This document shows, in pieces, positions 1 through 6,292 of a stretch of DNA of 6,563 bases; the stretch's first letter is position 1, and every line of letters begins with the position of its first letter. The DNA is taken from positions 1-6,563 of the forward strand of contig QHUE01000025.1 of the NCBI GenBank assembly GCA_003221825.1, written 5' to 3'. The stretch is from Gemmatimonadota bacterium. Its GTDB lineage: Bacteria > Gemmatimonadota > Gemmatimonadetes > Gemmatimonadales > GWC2-71-9. Position numbers and translations under genes: made by a program. The notes below the pieces were generated by a model. The model did not search any database and had not been told where the DNA came from. It saw nothing but the letters and a program-made list of their open reading frames with translations.

Positions 1-1848
1 TGCTACGAGAAGGGCCGCGGCCGCATCATCATCCGGGCCCGCGCGATCGCGGAGGAGAAGGAATCGACCGGCAAGCAGCAGATCGTCGTGACCGAGTTCC
101 CCTATCAGGTCAGTCCCGAACGGGTGCATGAGCAGATCCGCGACCTCGTGCTCGCGAAGAAGCTCGAAGGGATCAGCGACGTCCGCAACGAGTCCGATAA
201 GGAAGGAATCCGGCTCGTCATCGAGCTGAAGCGCGACGTGATCCCGATGGTCGTGCTCAATCAGCTCTACAAGCACACGCAAATGCAGCAGACGTTCGGC
301 GCCATCATGCTGGCGCTGGTGGACGGCACGCCCAGGGAACTCACCCTCGTCGAGCTGCTGCAGCACTTCATCGAGCACCGCCACACCGTCATCACGCGGC
401 GCACCGAGTTCGAGCTGCAGCGCGCGCAGGACCGCGAGCACATCCTCGAAGGCTTGAAGATCGCCGTCGACCACATCGACGAAGTGATCAAAATCATCAA
501 GAAATCGAAGGACACGCCTTCCGCAGACGCCGCATTACGGAAGCGTTTCAAGTTGTCGGAAAAACAATCCGCTGAAATCCTCAACATGCGGCTGGCGCGG
601 CTCACCGCCCTCGAGATCACGAAGCTCGAGGAGGAGCTGAAGGACGTCCGCAAGTTCATCAAGGAATGCAAGGAGATCCTCGCCTCCAAGCCGCGGCGCA
701 TGAAGATCCTCAAGGAGGAGCTGACGGAGCTGGCGCACGGGTTTGGGGACGAGCGGCGCACCGAGATCGTCGCCGATCAGGGCGAATTCTCGATCGAGGA
801 CCTCATCGCCGAAGAGGACATGGTCATCACCGTGTCCCACGCCGGCTACATCAAGCGGCTCCCGGTTTCCGCGTATCGCCGGCAACGGCGCGGCGGGAAG
901 GGTGTGATCGCCGCGCATCAGAAGGAAGACGACTGGGTCGAGCACCTGTTCATCGCCTCGACGCACGATTACGTGATGTTCTTCACCGAACAGGGCCAGT
1001 GCTACTGGCTCAAGGTGCACGAGATCGCGCAGGCGGCGCGGGCGGCGCGCGGCAAGCCGATCCTCAGCTGCGTCGCGATGAAGCCCGACGAAAAAGTCGC
1101 GGCGCTCGTCCCGGTGCGGGAGTTCTCGGAGGATCAGTTCCTGCTGTTCGCCACCAAGGACGGCGTCGTCAAGAAGACGGTGCTCTCGGAATTCGGCAAT
1201 CCGCGCTCGGTCGGGATCCGCGCGATCAACATCGAGAAGGGCGACGAGCTGATCGACGTGCAGGTCACGGACGGCAAGAACGACATCGTGCTCGCCACCG
1301 CCCACGGCATGAGCATTCGCTTCCACGAAAAAGACGTGCGCGACATGGGCCGCACGGCCACCGGCGTGAAGGGCATCGAGCTCGACAAGAAAGACCACGT
1401 CATCGACATGGTCGTCGTGCGCCGCAAGTCCACGCTGCTCACCGTTACCGAGAAGGGCATGGGGAAGCGCTCCGAGCTGGACGAATACCGCGTCCAGCAT
1501 CGCGGCGGCCGCGGCATCATTACCCTGAAGCGCAGCGACAAGACCGGCGAGATCATCGCGCTGAAAGAGGTGCTGCCGGACGATGAGTTGATGATGATCA
1601 CCAAGAAAGGGATCATGATCCGCGTCCCGGTGGAGGGCATCCGCATCTCCGGCCGCAACACGCAGGGTGTGAAGGTCATGAACCTCACGCCCGGCGATCT
1701 CGTCGTGGACGTGGCGCGCGTGGTGAAGGAAGACGAGGACGACGATGTCGAGGAGGGCGACGACGACGAGACGCCGGCTCCCGCGCCCAAGTCCAAGGCC
1801 AAGGCCAAGCCCAAGTCCAAGTCCCGAGCCCCGAAGCCCAAGAAGTAG
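1..1848 (+). CDS. gyrA: DNA gyrase subunit A, C-terminal part (5' end outside window)
   Basis: GyrA is the DNA-cleaving and DNA-wrapping subunit of the A2B2 gyrase, which introduces negative supercoils using ATP. The frame is open from base 1, giving 615 residues. By comparison with E. coli GyrA (875 aa), roughly the first 240 residues, including the catalytic tyrosine, lie upstream. The fragment opens in the tower region (GRGRIIIRARA, then TEFPYQV). The coiled-coil follows at about residues 130-245, with the family motif SEKQSAEILNMRLARLT. A complete six-bladed C-terminal pinwheel comes next. The canonical GyrA box QRRGGKG is at residues 295-301 (bases 883-903) and a degenerate box QHRGGRG at 499-505 (1495-1515). 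The canonical box supports gyrase rather than ParC/topoisomerase IV. After the last blade there is an acidic run (1729-1770) and then a Lys/Pro/Ser/Ala tail (1789-1845). A GTG at 88 is not the real start, because the homology continues upstream of it. Confidence 0.97.
   Translation, partial: CYEKGRGRIIIRARAIAEEKESTGKQQIVVTEFPYQVSPERVHEQIRDLVLAKKLEGISDVRNESDKEGIRLVIELKRDVIPMVVLNQLYKHTQMQQTFGAIMLALVDGTPRELTLVELLQHFIEHRHTVITRRTEFELQRAQDREHILEGLKIAVDHIDEVIKIIKKSKDTPSADAALRKRFKLSEKQSAEILNMRLARLTALEITKLEEELKDVRKFIKECKEILASKPRRMKILKEELTELAHGFGDERRTEIVADQGEFSIEDLIAEEDMVITVSHAGYIKRLPVSAYRRQRRGGKGVIAAHQKEDDWVEHLFIASTHDYVMFFTEQGQCYWLKVHEIAQAARAARGKPILSCVAMKPDEKVAALVPVREFSEDQFLLFATKDGVVKKTVLSEFGNPRSVGIRAINIEKGDELIDVQVTDGKNDIVLATAHGMSIRFHEKDVRDMGRTATGVKGIELDKKDHVIDMVVVRRKSTLLTVTEKGMGKRSELDEYRVQHRGGRGIITLKRSDKTGEIIALKEVLPDDELMMITKKGIMIRVPVEGIRISGRNTQGVKVMNLTPGDLVVDVARVVKEDEDDDVEEGDDDETPAPAPKSKAKAKPKSKSRAPKPKK
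1789..1824 (+). repeat. Six-fold AAGNCC hexamer repeat in the gyrA tail
   Basis: Six consecutive six-base units of the form AAG-NCC (N = T, G, G, C, T, T) encode alternating Lys and Ser/Ala/Pro residues. This forms the basic tail of GyrA just after its acidic stretch. The unit length is a multiple of three, so unit gain or loss would change tail length without shifting the frame. Confidence 0.7.
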
Positions 1849-1849
1849 C

Positions 1850-2791
1850 GTGGTCACGCCCCGGGACATCGCAGAAGCCGCAGAGGGCCTGCGGGGGGGG
1901 GGCGTCGCGCGCCGCACTCGACTCATCTACGTCGAGGAGCTGGGGGTCCACCTCAAGCTCGAGAACGAGCAGCCGATCGGCGCCTTCAAGATCCGCGGCG
2001 CCTACAACGCGATTCGCAAACTCCCCGAGGCCGTGCGCAAGCGCGGGGTGATCACCTACTCATCCGGCAATCACGGCCAGGCGGTCGCGTACGCCGCGAA
2101 GCAATTCGGCGTGCGGGCCGTCGTCACGATGCCCGAAACGGCGCCCGCGGTGAAAGTCGAGGGCGTGAAGAAATGGGGTGGCGAGGTCGTCTTCGCCGGG
2201 CGAACCTCGGAAGACCGGCGGATCAAGGCCGAAGCGATCGCGGCCCACGACGGCCTGGCGATCGTACCGCCCTTCGATCATCCCGATATCGTCGCGGGGC
2301 AGGCGACCGTCGCGCTCGAAATCGTCGAGCAGCTGCCTGAGGTCGAGACGGTGGTGGTACCGGTCGGCGGCGGCGGGCTGATCTCGGGCGTCGTCACCGG
2401 ACTCGCGGCCGCGGGGAGCACGGCGGCCGTGTGGGGTGTGGAGCCGGCGGGCGCGCCCAAGCTGCACCGCTCGCTCGCCGCCGGCAAAGTGGTTCGGCTC
2501 GAGCGCACCGGCAGCATCGCGGACGGGCTGATCACGCTCAACGTCGGCGACATTCCATTCGCCGAGCTCACCCGGGAGCGCGGACGGATTCGTGGTGTGG
2601 TACTGGTCGAGGATGACAGCATCCGCGCCGCCGTGCAGTTTCTATGGCGCACCTGCCGGCTCGCGGTCGAGCCGTCGGGTGCGGCAACGACGGCGGCGCT
2701 GCTCGCCGGTGCGGTGCCCCGCTCCCGAACCACGGTGCTCGTGGTCAGCGGCGGCAATGTGGATCGCTCGCTTCTCGAGGCAACGGACTGA
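1850..2791 (+). CDS. Threonine/serine dehydratase-like PLP enzyme (fold type II), no ACT domain
   Basis: Predicted cytosolic PLP enzyme of the catabolic threonine/serine dehydratase and serine racemase family. Such enzymes typically deaminate L-threonine to 2-oxobutanoate or L-serine to pyruvate. The protein is 313 aa, close to single-domain members (about 320-340 aa), and lacks the regulatory ACT domain of biosynthetic IlvA. Visible signatures: the Schiff-base lysine K47 in GAFKIRGA; SSGNHGQ at 71-77; the phosphate-cradling tetraglycine loop GGGGL at 173-177; EPSGA at 274-278; and SGGN at 300-303, whose Ser-type position contacts the PLP pyridine nitrogen. The start is GTG at 1850, one base after the gyrA stop. 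No clear Shine-Dalgarno is present, so it probably depends on translational coupling to gyrA. The open frame extends further upstream only as a shadow of gyrA. The N-terminal strand has TRL where TPL is usual, and a 10-G run lies in codons 15-18. Dehydratase versus racemase cannot be settled from the sequence. Confidence 0.9.
   Translation: MVTPRDIAEAAEGLRGGGVARRTRLIYVEELGVHLKLENEQPIGAFKIRGAYNAIRKLPEAVRKRGVITYSSGNHGQAVAYAAKQFGVRAVVTMPETAPAVKVEGVKKWGGEVVFAGRTSEDRRIKAEAIAAHDGLAIVPPFDHPDIVAGQATVALEIVEQLPEVETVVVPVGGGGLISGVVTGLAAAGSTAAVWGVEPAGAPKLHRSLAAGKVVRLERTGSIADGLITLNVGDIPFAELTRERGRIRGVVLVEDDSIRAAVQFLWRTCRLAVEPSGAATTAALLAGAVPRSRTTVLVVSGGNVDRSLLEATD
1893..1902 (+). repeat. Ten-base poly-G tract inside the dehydratase 5' end
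   Basis: Ten consecutive G bases encode part of an RGGG run at residues 15-18 of the dehydratase. Long G homopolymers are prone to slippage in replication and to indel errors in sequencing. The frame as given is open on both sides and continues into good homology downstream, so the tract length as read is compatible with a functional gene. Confidence 0.8.
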
Positions 2792-4227
2792 TGCCTGGTA
2801 CCGCAACGCGCGTGCTGGTCGCTGACGACGACGCTTCGCTGGTCCAGACCCTGACCTGGATCCTGAAGGAGAACGGGTACGAGGTGGCGGTGTGTCCGGG
2901 AGGCGACGGGCTGTTCGCCAAGCTCGAGGAGATCAAGCCCGCGCTCCTGCTGCTCGACATCATGATGCCCAAAGTGGACGGCCTGCAGCTGCTCGAGCGT
3001 CTCAAGCAGGATGAGCGCTACCGCGACCTGCCGGTGCTGATGGTGTCGTCCATGCCGCCCGAGGAAGCGACGGTGCGGGCGTTGGGACTCGGGGCCGCCG
3101 ACTTCATCTCCAAACCGTTCCGCGTGCGGGAGCTGCTGGCGCGCGTCGAGGCGCACATCCGCGTCGGCCGCGCCCTCGCGCAGGCCCGTGAGGAAGCACG
3201 GAGCCGGGCGGCGATGGTAGACATCCTCCACGAGGTGACCGACTCCCTCAAGCCGGACGAGATGTACCACATCCTCGCCCGGCGCGTGGCCCGGGCGCTC
3301 AACATCTCGAAGTGTTCGATGGTGCTCGCCAAACCGGGGGACCAGCAAGGCATCGTCGTGGCGGCGTATGAGAACCCGATGCTCCGCAATCTCCAGATCG
3401 AACTGGCCCGCTACCCCGAGATTCGCAAGGCGGTCTCGACGGGCCGCCTGGTGCTCGTCGAGGACGTCGCGACCGATCCGCTGTACGAGGAAGAGCGCCG
3501 CCGCTGGGAGCGCGAAGAAATCAAGGTGCCGACGCGCTCGGCCGTGGCCCTGCCGTTCTGGATGAAGGAGCAGCAGATCGGCGTCTTTTTCCTGCGCACG
3601 ACCGGGGACGATCCGCCGCTCACCCGCGCCGACGCGCAGTTCGCGGAAACCGTCATCAAGACCGCCGTGTCGGCGATCGAAAAGGCGTACGACTTCGAGA
3701 GCGCCGTCTCGGACAAGCAGCGGCTCGAGAAGCTCGCGTCGACCGATGCGCTCACGGGCTGCATGAACCGCCGCGCGTTGGCCGAGGCGCTGGCCGGGGA
3801 GCTGGATCGCGCTCGGCGGTACAACCTGGCGCTGACGATCATGCTCGCCGATCTGGACCGTTTCAAATCGATCAACGACACCCGCGGCCATATCGCGGGC
3901 GATTCGGTGCTGCGCCAGGTCGGCGAGCTGCTCCGCCGCGAAGCCCGGTCGGTCGATCTCGTGGCGCGCTACGGGGGCGAGGAATTCGTCGTCGTGATGC
4001 CGGAGACGTCCACGCAAGGCGCGGCGATTTTCGCCGAACGCGTCCGCTCGCGCGTGCAGAATCGCGATTTCGCCGATCCCGGTGACGATCCCGTCCGCGT
4101 GACGATCAGCATCGGACTCGCGACGTTTCCCGATGATCGCGTGCACAGTGCGGACAGCTTTGTGTCGCTCGCCGATCAGGCCCTCTATCGCGCCAAGAAC
4201 GAAGGGCGCAACTTGGTCCGGCAATGA
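2791..4227 (+). CDS. REC-GAF-GGDEF response regulator, probable diguanylate cyclase
   Basis: A 478-aa cytosolic signalling protein that should make cyclic di-GMP from two GTP under phosphorylation control. Residues 5-125 form a receiver domain: acidic pocket D12-D14, phospho-acceptor D56 in LLLLDIMMPKVDG, switch Ser at S86, and conserved K108 in SKPF. A short helical linker leads into a GAF-like sensor at about 140-310. A GGDEF domain fills about 318-478, with STDALTGCMNRRAL at its start, the metal-binding DLDRFKSIND segment, and the active-site signature GGEEF at 395-399 (bases 3973-3987). The inhibitory I-site RxxD (R386-SV-D389) sits exactly five residues before it, implying product feedback. 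The start is ATG at 2791, overlapping the dehydratase stop by one base (TGATG), with a weak GAGG ten bases upstream. The frame opens earlier (2644), but that part is dehydratase coding sequence. No partner histidine kinase lies in the window. Confidence 0.94.
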   Translation: MPGTATRVLVADDDASLVQTLTWILKENGYEVAVCPGGDGLFAKLEEIKPALLLLDIMMPKVDGLQLLERLKQDERYRDLPVLMVSSMPPEEATVRALGLGAADFISKPFRVRELLARVEAHIRVGRALAQAREEARSRAAMVDILHEVTDSLKPDEMYHILARRVARALNISKCSMVLAKPGDQQGIVVAAYENPMLRNLQIELARYPEIRKAVSTGRLVLVEDVATDPLYEEERRRWEREEIKVPTRSAVALPFWMKEQQIGVFFLRTTGDDPPLTRADAQFAETVIKTAVSAIEKAYDFESAVSDKQRLEKLASTDALTGCMNRRALAEALAGELDRARRYNLALTIMLADLDRFKSINDTRGHIAGDSVLRQVGELLRREARSVDLVARYGGEEFVVVMPETSTQGAAIFAERVRSRVQNRDFADPGDDPVRVTISIGLATFPDDRVHSADSFVSLADQALYRAKNEGRNLVRQ

Positions 4228-5312
4228 GCGAGCGCCGCTGTCCCAAGTGCGGATCGGTGTATACCGACACCGGCGCACGGTTCTGCCCCAAAGACGGCAG
4301 CATGCTCGTGGAAATCCAGGCGAAAACACCGGCGGCGCCTCCGCCCCCCGGGTCAGGCGGCGGGACGGGCGTGCGCACGCCGCTGCCTCCCGGGAAAGCC
4401 GGCCTGGACCGCGCCTCCAGCCTCTCGAATCAGATCCTGGACGCCCGCTATCAGGTCATGAAAAAGCTGGGCGAAGGCGGGATGTCGTACGTCTACCTCG
4501 CCAAGGAGATCTCATCGGGCGCCACGGTTGCGATCAAGGTGCTCTCGCCGCGCCTCGCCGCGGATAAGAGCTCGGTCGAGCGCCTGCGGCGCGAGGCGGG
4601 TCTGGCGATGCGCCTGGATCACCCCAACGTCTGCCGCATCCTGCGCCTCGGCGAGTCAGAGGACGGGCTGATCTATCTGGTCATGCCGTTCCTGAAGGGC
4701 GAGCTGCTCTCGGATCGTGAGGTGCGCGGCGGCCCGATGGACATGACGCTCGGCGTCACGCTGCTGAAGCAGATGTGCGCCGGCCTGCACCACGCGCACG
4801 AGCTGCAGATCATTCACCGCGATCTGAAGCCGGAGAACGTCATGCTGGTGGACGACGACGGCGGCGCCGAGCGCGCTGTGGTGATGGACTTCGGGCTGGC
4901 CAAGGAGCGGCGCGCCGATCCGGCGATTGCGAAGCTGACGGCCACCGGCATCATCCTCGGCACACCCGAGTTCATGAGCCCGGAGCAGATCCGCGGCAAG
5001 CCGCTCGACGCGCGCAGCGACATCTACGCGCTCGGCATCGTGGCGTTCGAGATGTTCACCGGCAAGCTGCCGTTCCAGGGCCGCAACGCGCAGGAGATGA
5101 TGATCGCACGCCTGCGTAGCCAGCCCGTGCCGATCCGGACGCTGCGCGCCGACGTCCCCGACGCGGTCGAGAAGGCGCTCACCAAAGCGCTGCAAACGAA
5201 TCCCGACGACCGCTTCGCGACCGCGATCGAGTTCGGCGACGCGCTCACGGGGGGGGGCACGCAGGAATCCTCCGGCGGATTCCTCGGCAAACTCAAGGAG
5301 AAGTTCTCTTGA
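4224..5312 (+). CDS. Hanks-type Ser/Thr protein kinase with N-terminal zinc-ribbon-like motif
   Basis: A 362-aa PknB-type protein kinase. An N-terminal ribbon-like motif has C6-x2-C9 and C21, with D24 where a fourth cysteine would be expected (FCPKDG). A Pro/Gly-rich linker (about 35-65) follows, then a full kinase domain at about 77-340. All catalytic elements are visible: glycine loop GEGGMSYVY (83-91), ATP lysine K105 in VAIKV, the alpha-C glutamate probably E124, HRDLKPEN with catalytic D200, DFG at 222-224, a GTPEFMSPEQ segment in place of APE (246-255), DIYALG (267-272), and the late arginine in DDRF (R330). It should therefore be active. No transmembrane helix or extracellular sensor such as PASTA is present, so it is probably cytosolic, unlike many PknB-type receptor kinases. 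ATGA couples the start to the upstream GGDEF gene. The C-terminus ends in a basic amphipathic-looking stretch (GGFLGKLKEKFS) after a 9-G run. Substrates are unknown. Confidence 0.95.
   Translation: MSERRCPKCGSVYTDTGARFCPKDGSMLVEIQAKTPAAPPPPGSGGGTGVRTPLPPGKAGLDRASSLSNQILDARYQVMKKLGEGGMSYVYLAKEISSGATVAIKVLSPRLAADKSSVERLRREAGLAMRLDHPNVCRILRLGESEDGLIYLVMPFLKGELLSDREVRGGPMDMTLGVTLLKQMCAGLHHAHELQIIHRDLKPENVMLVDDDGGAERAVVMDFGLAKERRADPAIAKLTATGIILGTPEFMSPEQIRGKPLDARSDIYALGIVAFEMFTGKLPFQGRNAQEMMIARLRSQPVPIRTLRADVPDAVEKALTKALQTNPDDRFATAIEFGDALTGGGTQESSGGFLGKLKEKFS
5249..5257 (+). repeat. Nine-base poly-G tract near the 3' end of the kinase gene
   Basis: Nine consecutive G bases encode the TGGGT linker (residues 342-346) between the kinase domain and its short C-terminal tail. 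A length change here would spare the catalytic domain. It would alter the last roughly 18 residues and the stop codon that overlaps the next reading frame. Confidence 0.8.
5295..5300 (+). promoter_or_regulatory. Shine-Dalgarno AAGGAG for the small TTG frame at 5309
   Basis: AAGGAG ends eight bases before a TTG at 5309. This is near-optimal spacing and the clearest ribosome binding site in the window. It lies within the last kinase codons (KLKEKFS), so chance from Lys-Glu codons is possible, but its position argues that something is translated from 5309. Confidence 0.5.
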
Positions 5313-5383
5313 TCAGACTCGCGCTGCTCTCCCTCCTTGCTCTTCAACAACCCACCCAGACGACTACCGCAATTCGTGCGTGA
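5309..5383 (+). CDS. 24-codon signal-peptide-like small ORF (leader or remnant of a secreted protein)
   Basis: A TTG start preceded at eight bases by AAGGAG opens a 24-residue frame beginning MIRLALLSLLAL. It continues with a Gln/Thr-rich stretch ending AIRA before a TGA at 5381-5383. It has the n-region (Arg) and hydrophobic h-region of an export signal, and then simply stops. Its start overlaps the kinase stop (TTGA) and its stop overlaps the likely GTG start of the E1-alpha gene (GTGA). Two readings are possible. It could be a real small protein or leader that couples translation of E1-alpha, which has no Shine-Dalgarno of its own. It could also be the first codons of a larger secreted protein whose remainder was deleted. 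Family identity cannot be read from 24 residues. Confidence 0.4.
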   Translation: MIRLALLSLLALQQPTQTTTAIRA

Positions 5384-6292
5384 AGCGGTTCCCCGCGTTC
5401 GACCCACCGGAGTACGTGGACTGGAAACCGGATCCCGCGCTCGTGCGCGCCTTCCGATCGACTATCGAAGCGGATGCCGAGCGTGCCGGCGTCGTGGGTG
5501 AGTTGTCGCGGGAAAAGAAGCTCGAGTTGTACCGCGGCCTGCTCAGGGCCCGGCTGCACGACATCGAGCTGAAGCGCTGGGTCCGCACCGGCGTCATCTC
5601 GAAGGCATGGCTGGGCACCGGCGAAGAGGCGACGACCGTCGGGCCGGTCCAGGCGCTCGAGCGCGGCAAAGACATCGTGGCGCCGATGATCCGCAACGCC
5701 GCCGCGTGCTGTCAAGCGGGAGCCGCGTGTGGCGCTCACCTGGGTCGGCGATGGATCGACCAAGACTGCCGCGGCGCACGAGGGCACCAACTTCGCGGCC
5801 GTCCAGCGTGTGCCGGCCATTTTCATCATCGAGAACAACCAGGTCGCGCTCGGCACGCGTCTCGAGCAGCATCATTTGCCCGCCGACTTCAAGGACTGGC
5901 CCGCCAGCTACGGCGTATGGGGCGCGACGTTCGACGGCAACAACGTGCTCGATGCCTTCGCCGCCACACGGATCGCCGCCGAGCGGTGTCGTAGTGGCAA
6001 TGGGCCAGCGCTACTGATTGCCGAGACGTTCCGGATGGGCGGACACGCAACGCACGACGAGCGGGAGGCGCGGGAAACGTTTCCGGCCGAGTTGTTCAAG
6101 AGTTGGGGGAAGCGCGATCCAATTGGGCTCTATGAGGAATACTTGAAGGAAGAAGGCGTCACCCCGAAGACGCTCGGAGAACTGGAGCTTGAGATCACAG
6201 AGCACGTGGAGCGCGCCGCCGCAGAAGCGTTGGCGAGCCGCGAGAAAATGCCGAAGGGGGAGAGCGCCTTGGATGGGGTGTATGCGAAGTAG
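5380..6292 (+). pseudogene. 2-oxoacid dehydrogenase E1 component, alpha subunit, with internal deletion and frameshift
   Basis: E1-alpha subunits bind thiamine diphosphate and decarboxylate 2-oxoacids (branched-chain, pyruvate or acetoin type) with an E1-beta partner. Here the gene is split. The N-terminal part is in one frame from GTG 5380 to about 5709 (110 residues, including WLGTGEEATTVGPV and APMIRNA). The C-terminal part is in the next frame from about 5711 to the stop at 6290-6292 (193 codons). The latter carries the thiamine-diphosphate motif GDG-X26-NN (5747-5839) and the family segment GGHATHDE. About 303 residues remain against roughly 370 expected, and some 70 residues normally lying between the two blocks are absent. 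That region in relatives carries the conserved Gly-Arg...His segment (GKGRQMPVHYG in human BCKDHA). As written, translation from 5380 runs into nonsense and stops at 5994. No Shine-Dalgarno precedes GTG 5380, which overlaps the stop of the small upstream frame. HATHDE points towards the branched-chain type. No E1-beta gene is in view. Genuine decay and assembly error are both possible. Confidence 0.85.
5698..5713 (+). other. Inferred deletion junction within the E1-alpha gene
   Basis: Upstream of this point the first frame reads family-like sequence up to about RNAAAC. From about 5711 the next frame reads VKREPRVALTWVGDG, which is again family-like. The junction must fall between these points, probably at 5709-5711. 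The lost length should be about 200-220 bases and congruent to 2 modulo 3 for the two halves to have shared a frame. Short GCC-rich repeats at the site could have helped recombination or misassembly. Confidence 0.65.

Noticed and set aside
666..1586. 306-codon + strand frame overlapping gyrA in another register
   Set aside because: Arg/Gly/His-rich out-of-frame reading of gyrA, with no independent start signal.
1745..1849. Upstream extension of the dehydratase to an ATG at 1745
   Set aside because: The extra 35 residues are a Ser/Arg/Pro-rich out-of-frame reading of the gyrA tail. The family homology fits GTG 1850.
1849..1910. Possible terminator around the G-rich stretch after gyrA
   Set aside because: There is no stable hairpin followed by a T run, and the stretch is coding sequence of the next gene.
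535..1926. 463-codon minus-strand open frame opposite gyrA
   Set aside because: It consists of repetitive Leu/Gly/His/Asp/Val composition mirrored from gyrA codons, with no domain features. The + strand is unambiguously gyrA.
2644..2790. Upstream extension of the response regulator to an ATG at 2644
   Set aside because: It overlaps the conserved dehydratase C-terminus (EPSGA, SGGN) in another frame. The receiver domain begins right after ATG 2791.
2278..4329. 683-codon open frame on the minus strand opposite the dehydratase and cyclase genes
   Set aside because: It is Arg/His/Asp-rich, low-complexity sequence with no recognisable motif. It lies opposite two genes with complete family signatures and is a typical high-GC antisense shadow.
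5729..6292. A separate gene starting at GTG 5729 (MALTWVGDG...)
   Set aside because: There is no ribosome binding site, and family-like residues (VKREPR) continue upstream of it in the same frame, so it is the back half of a broken E1-alpha and not an independent start.
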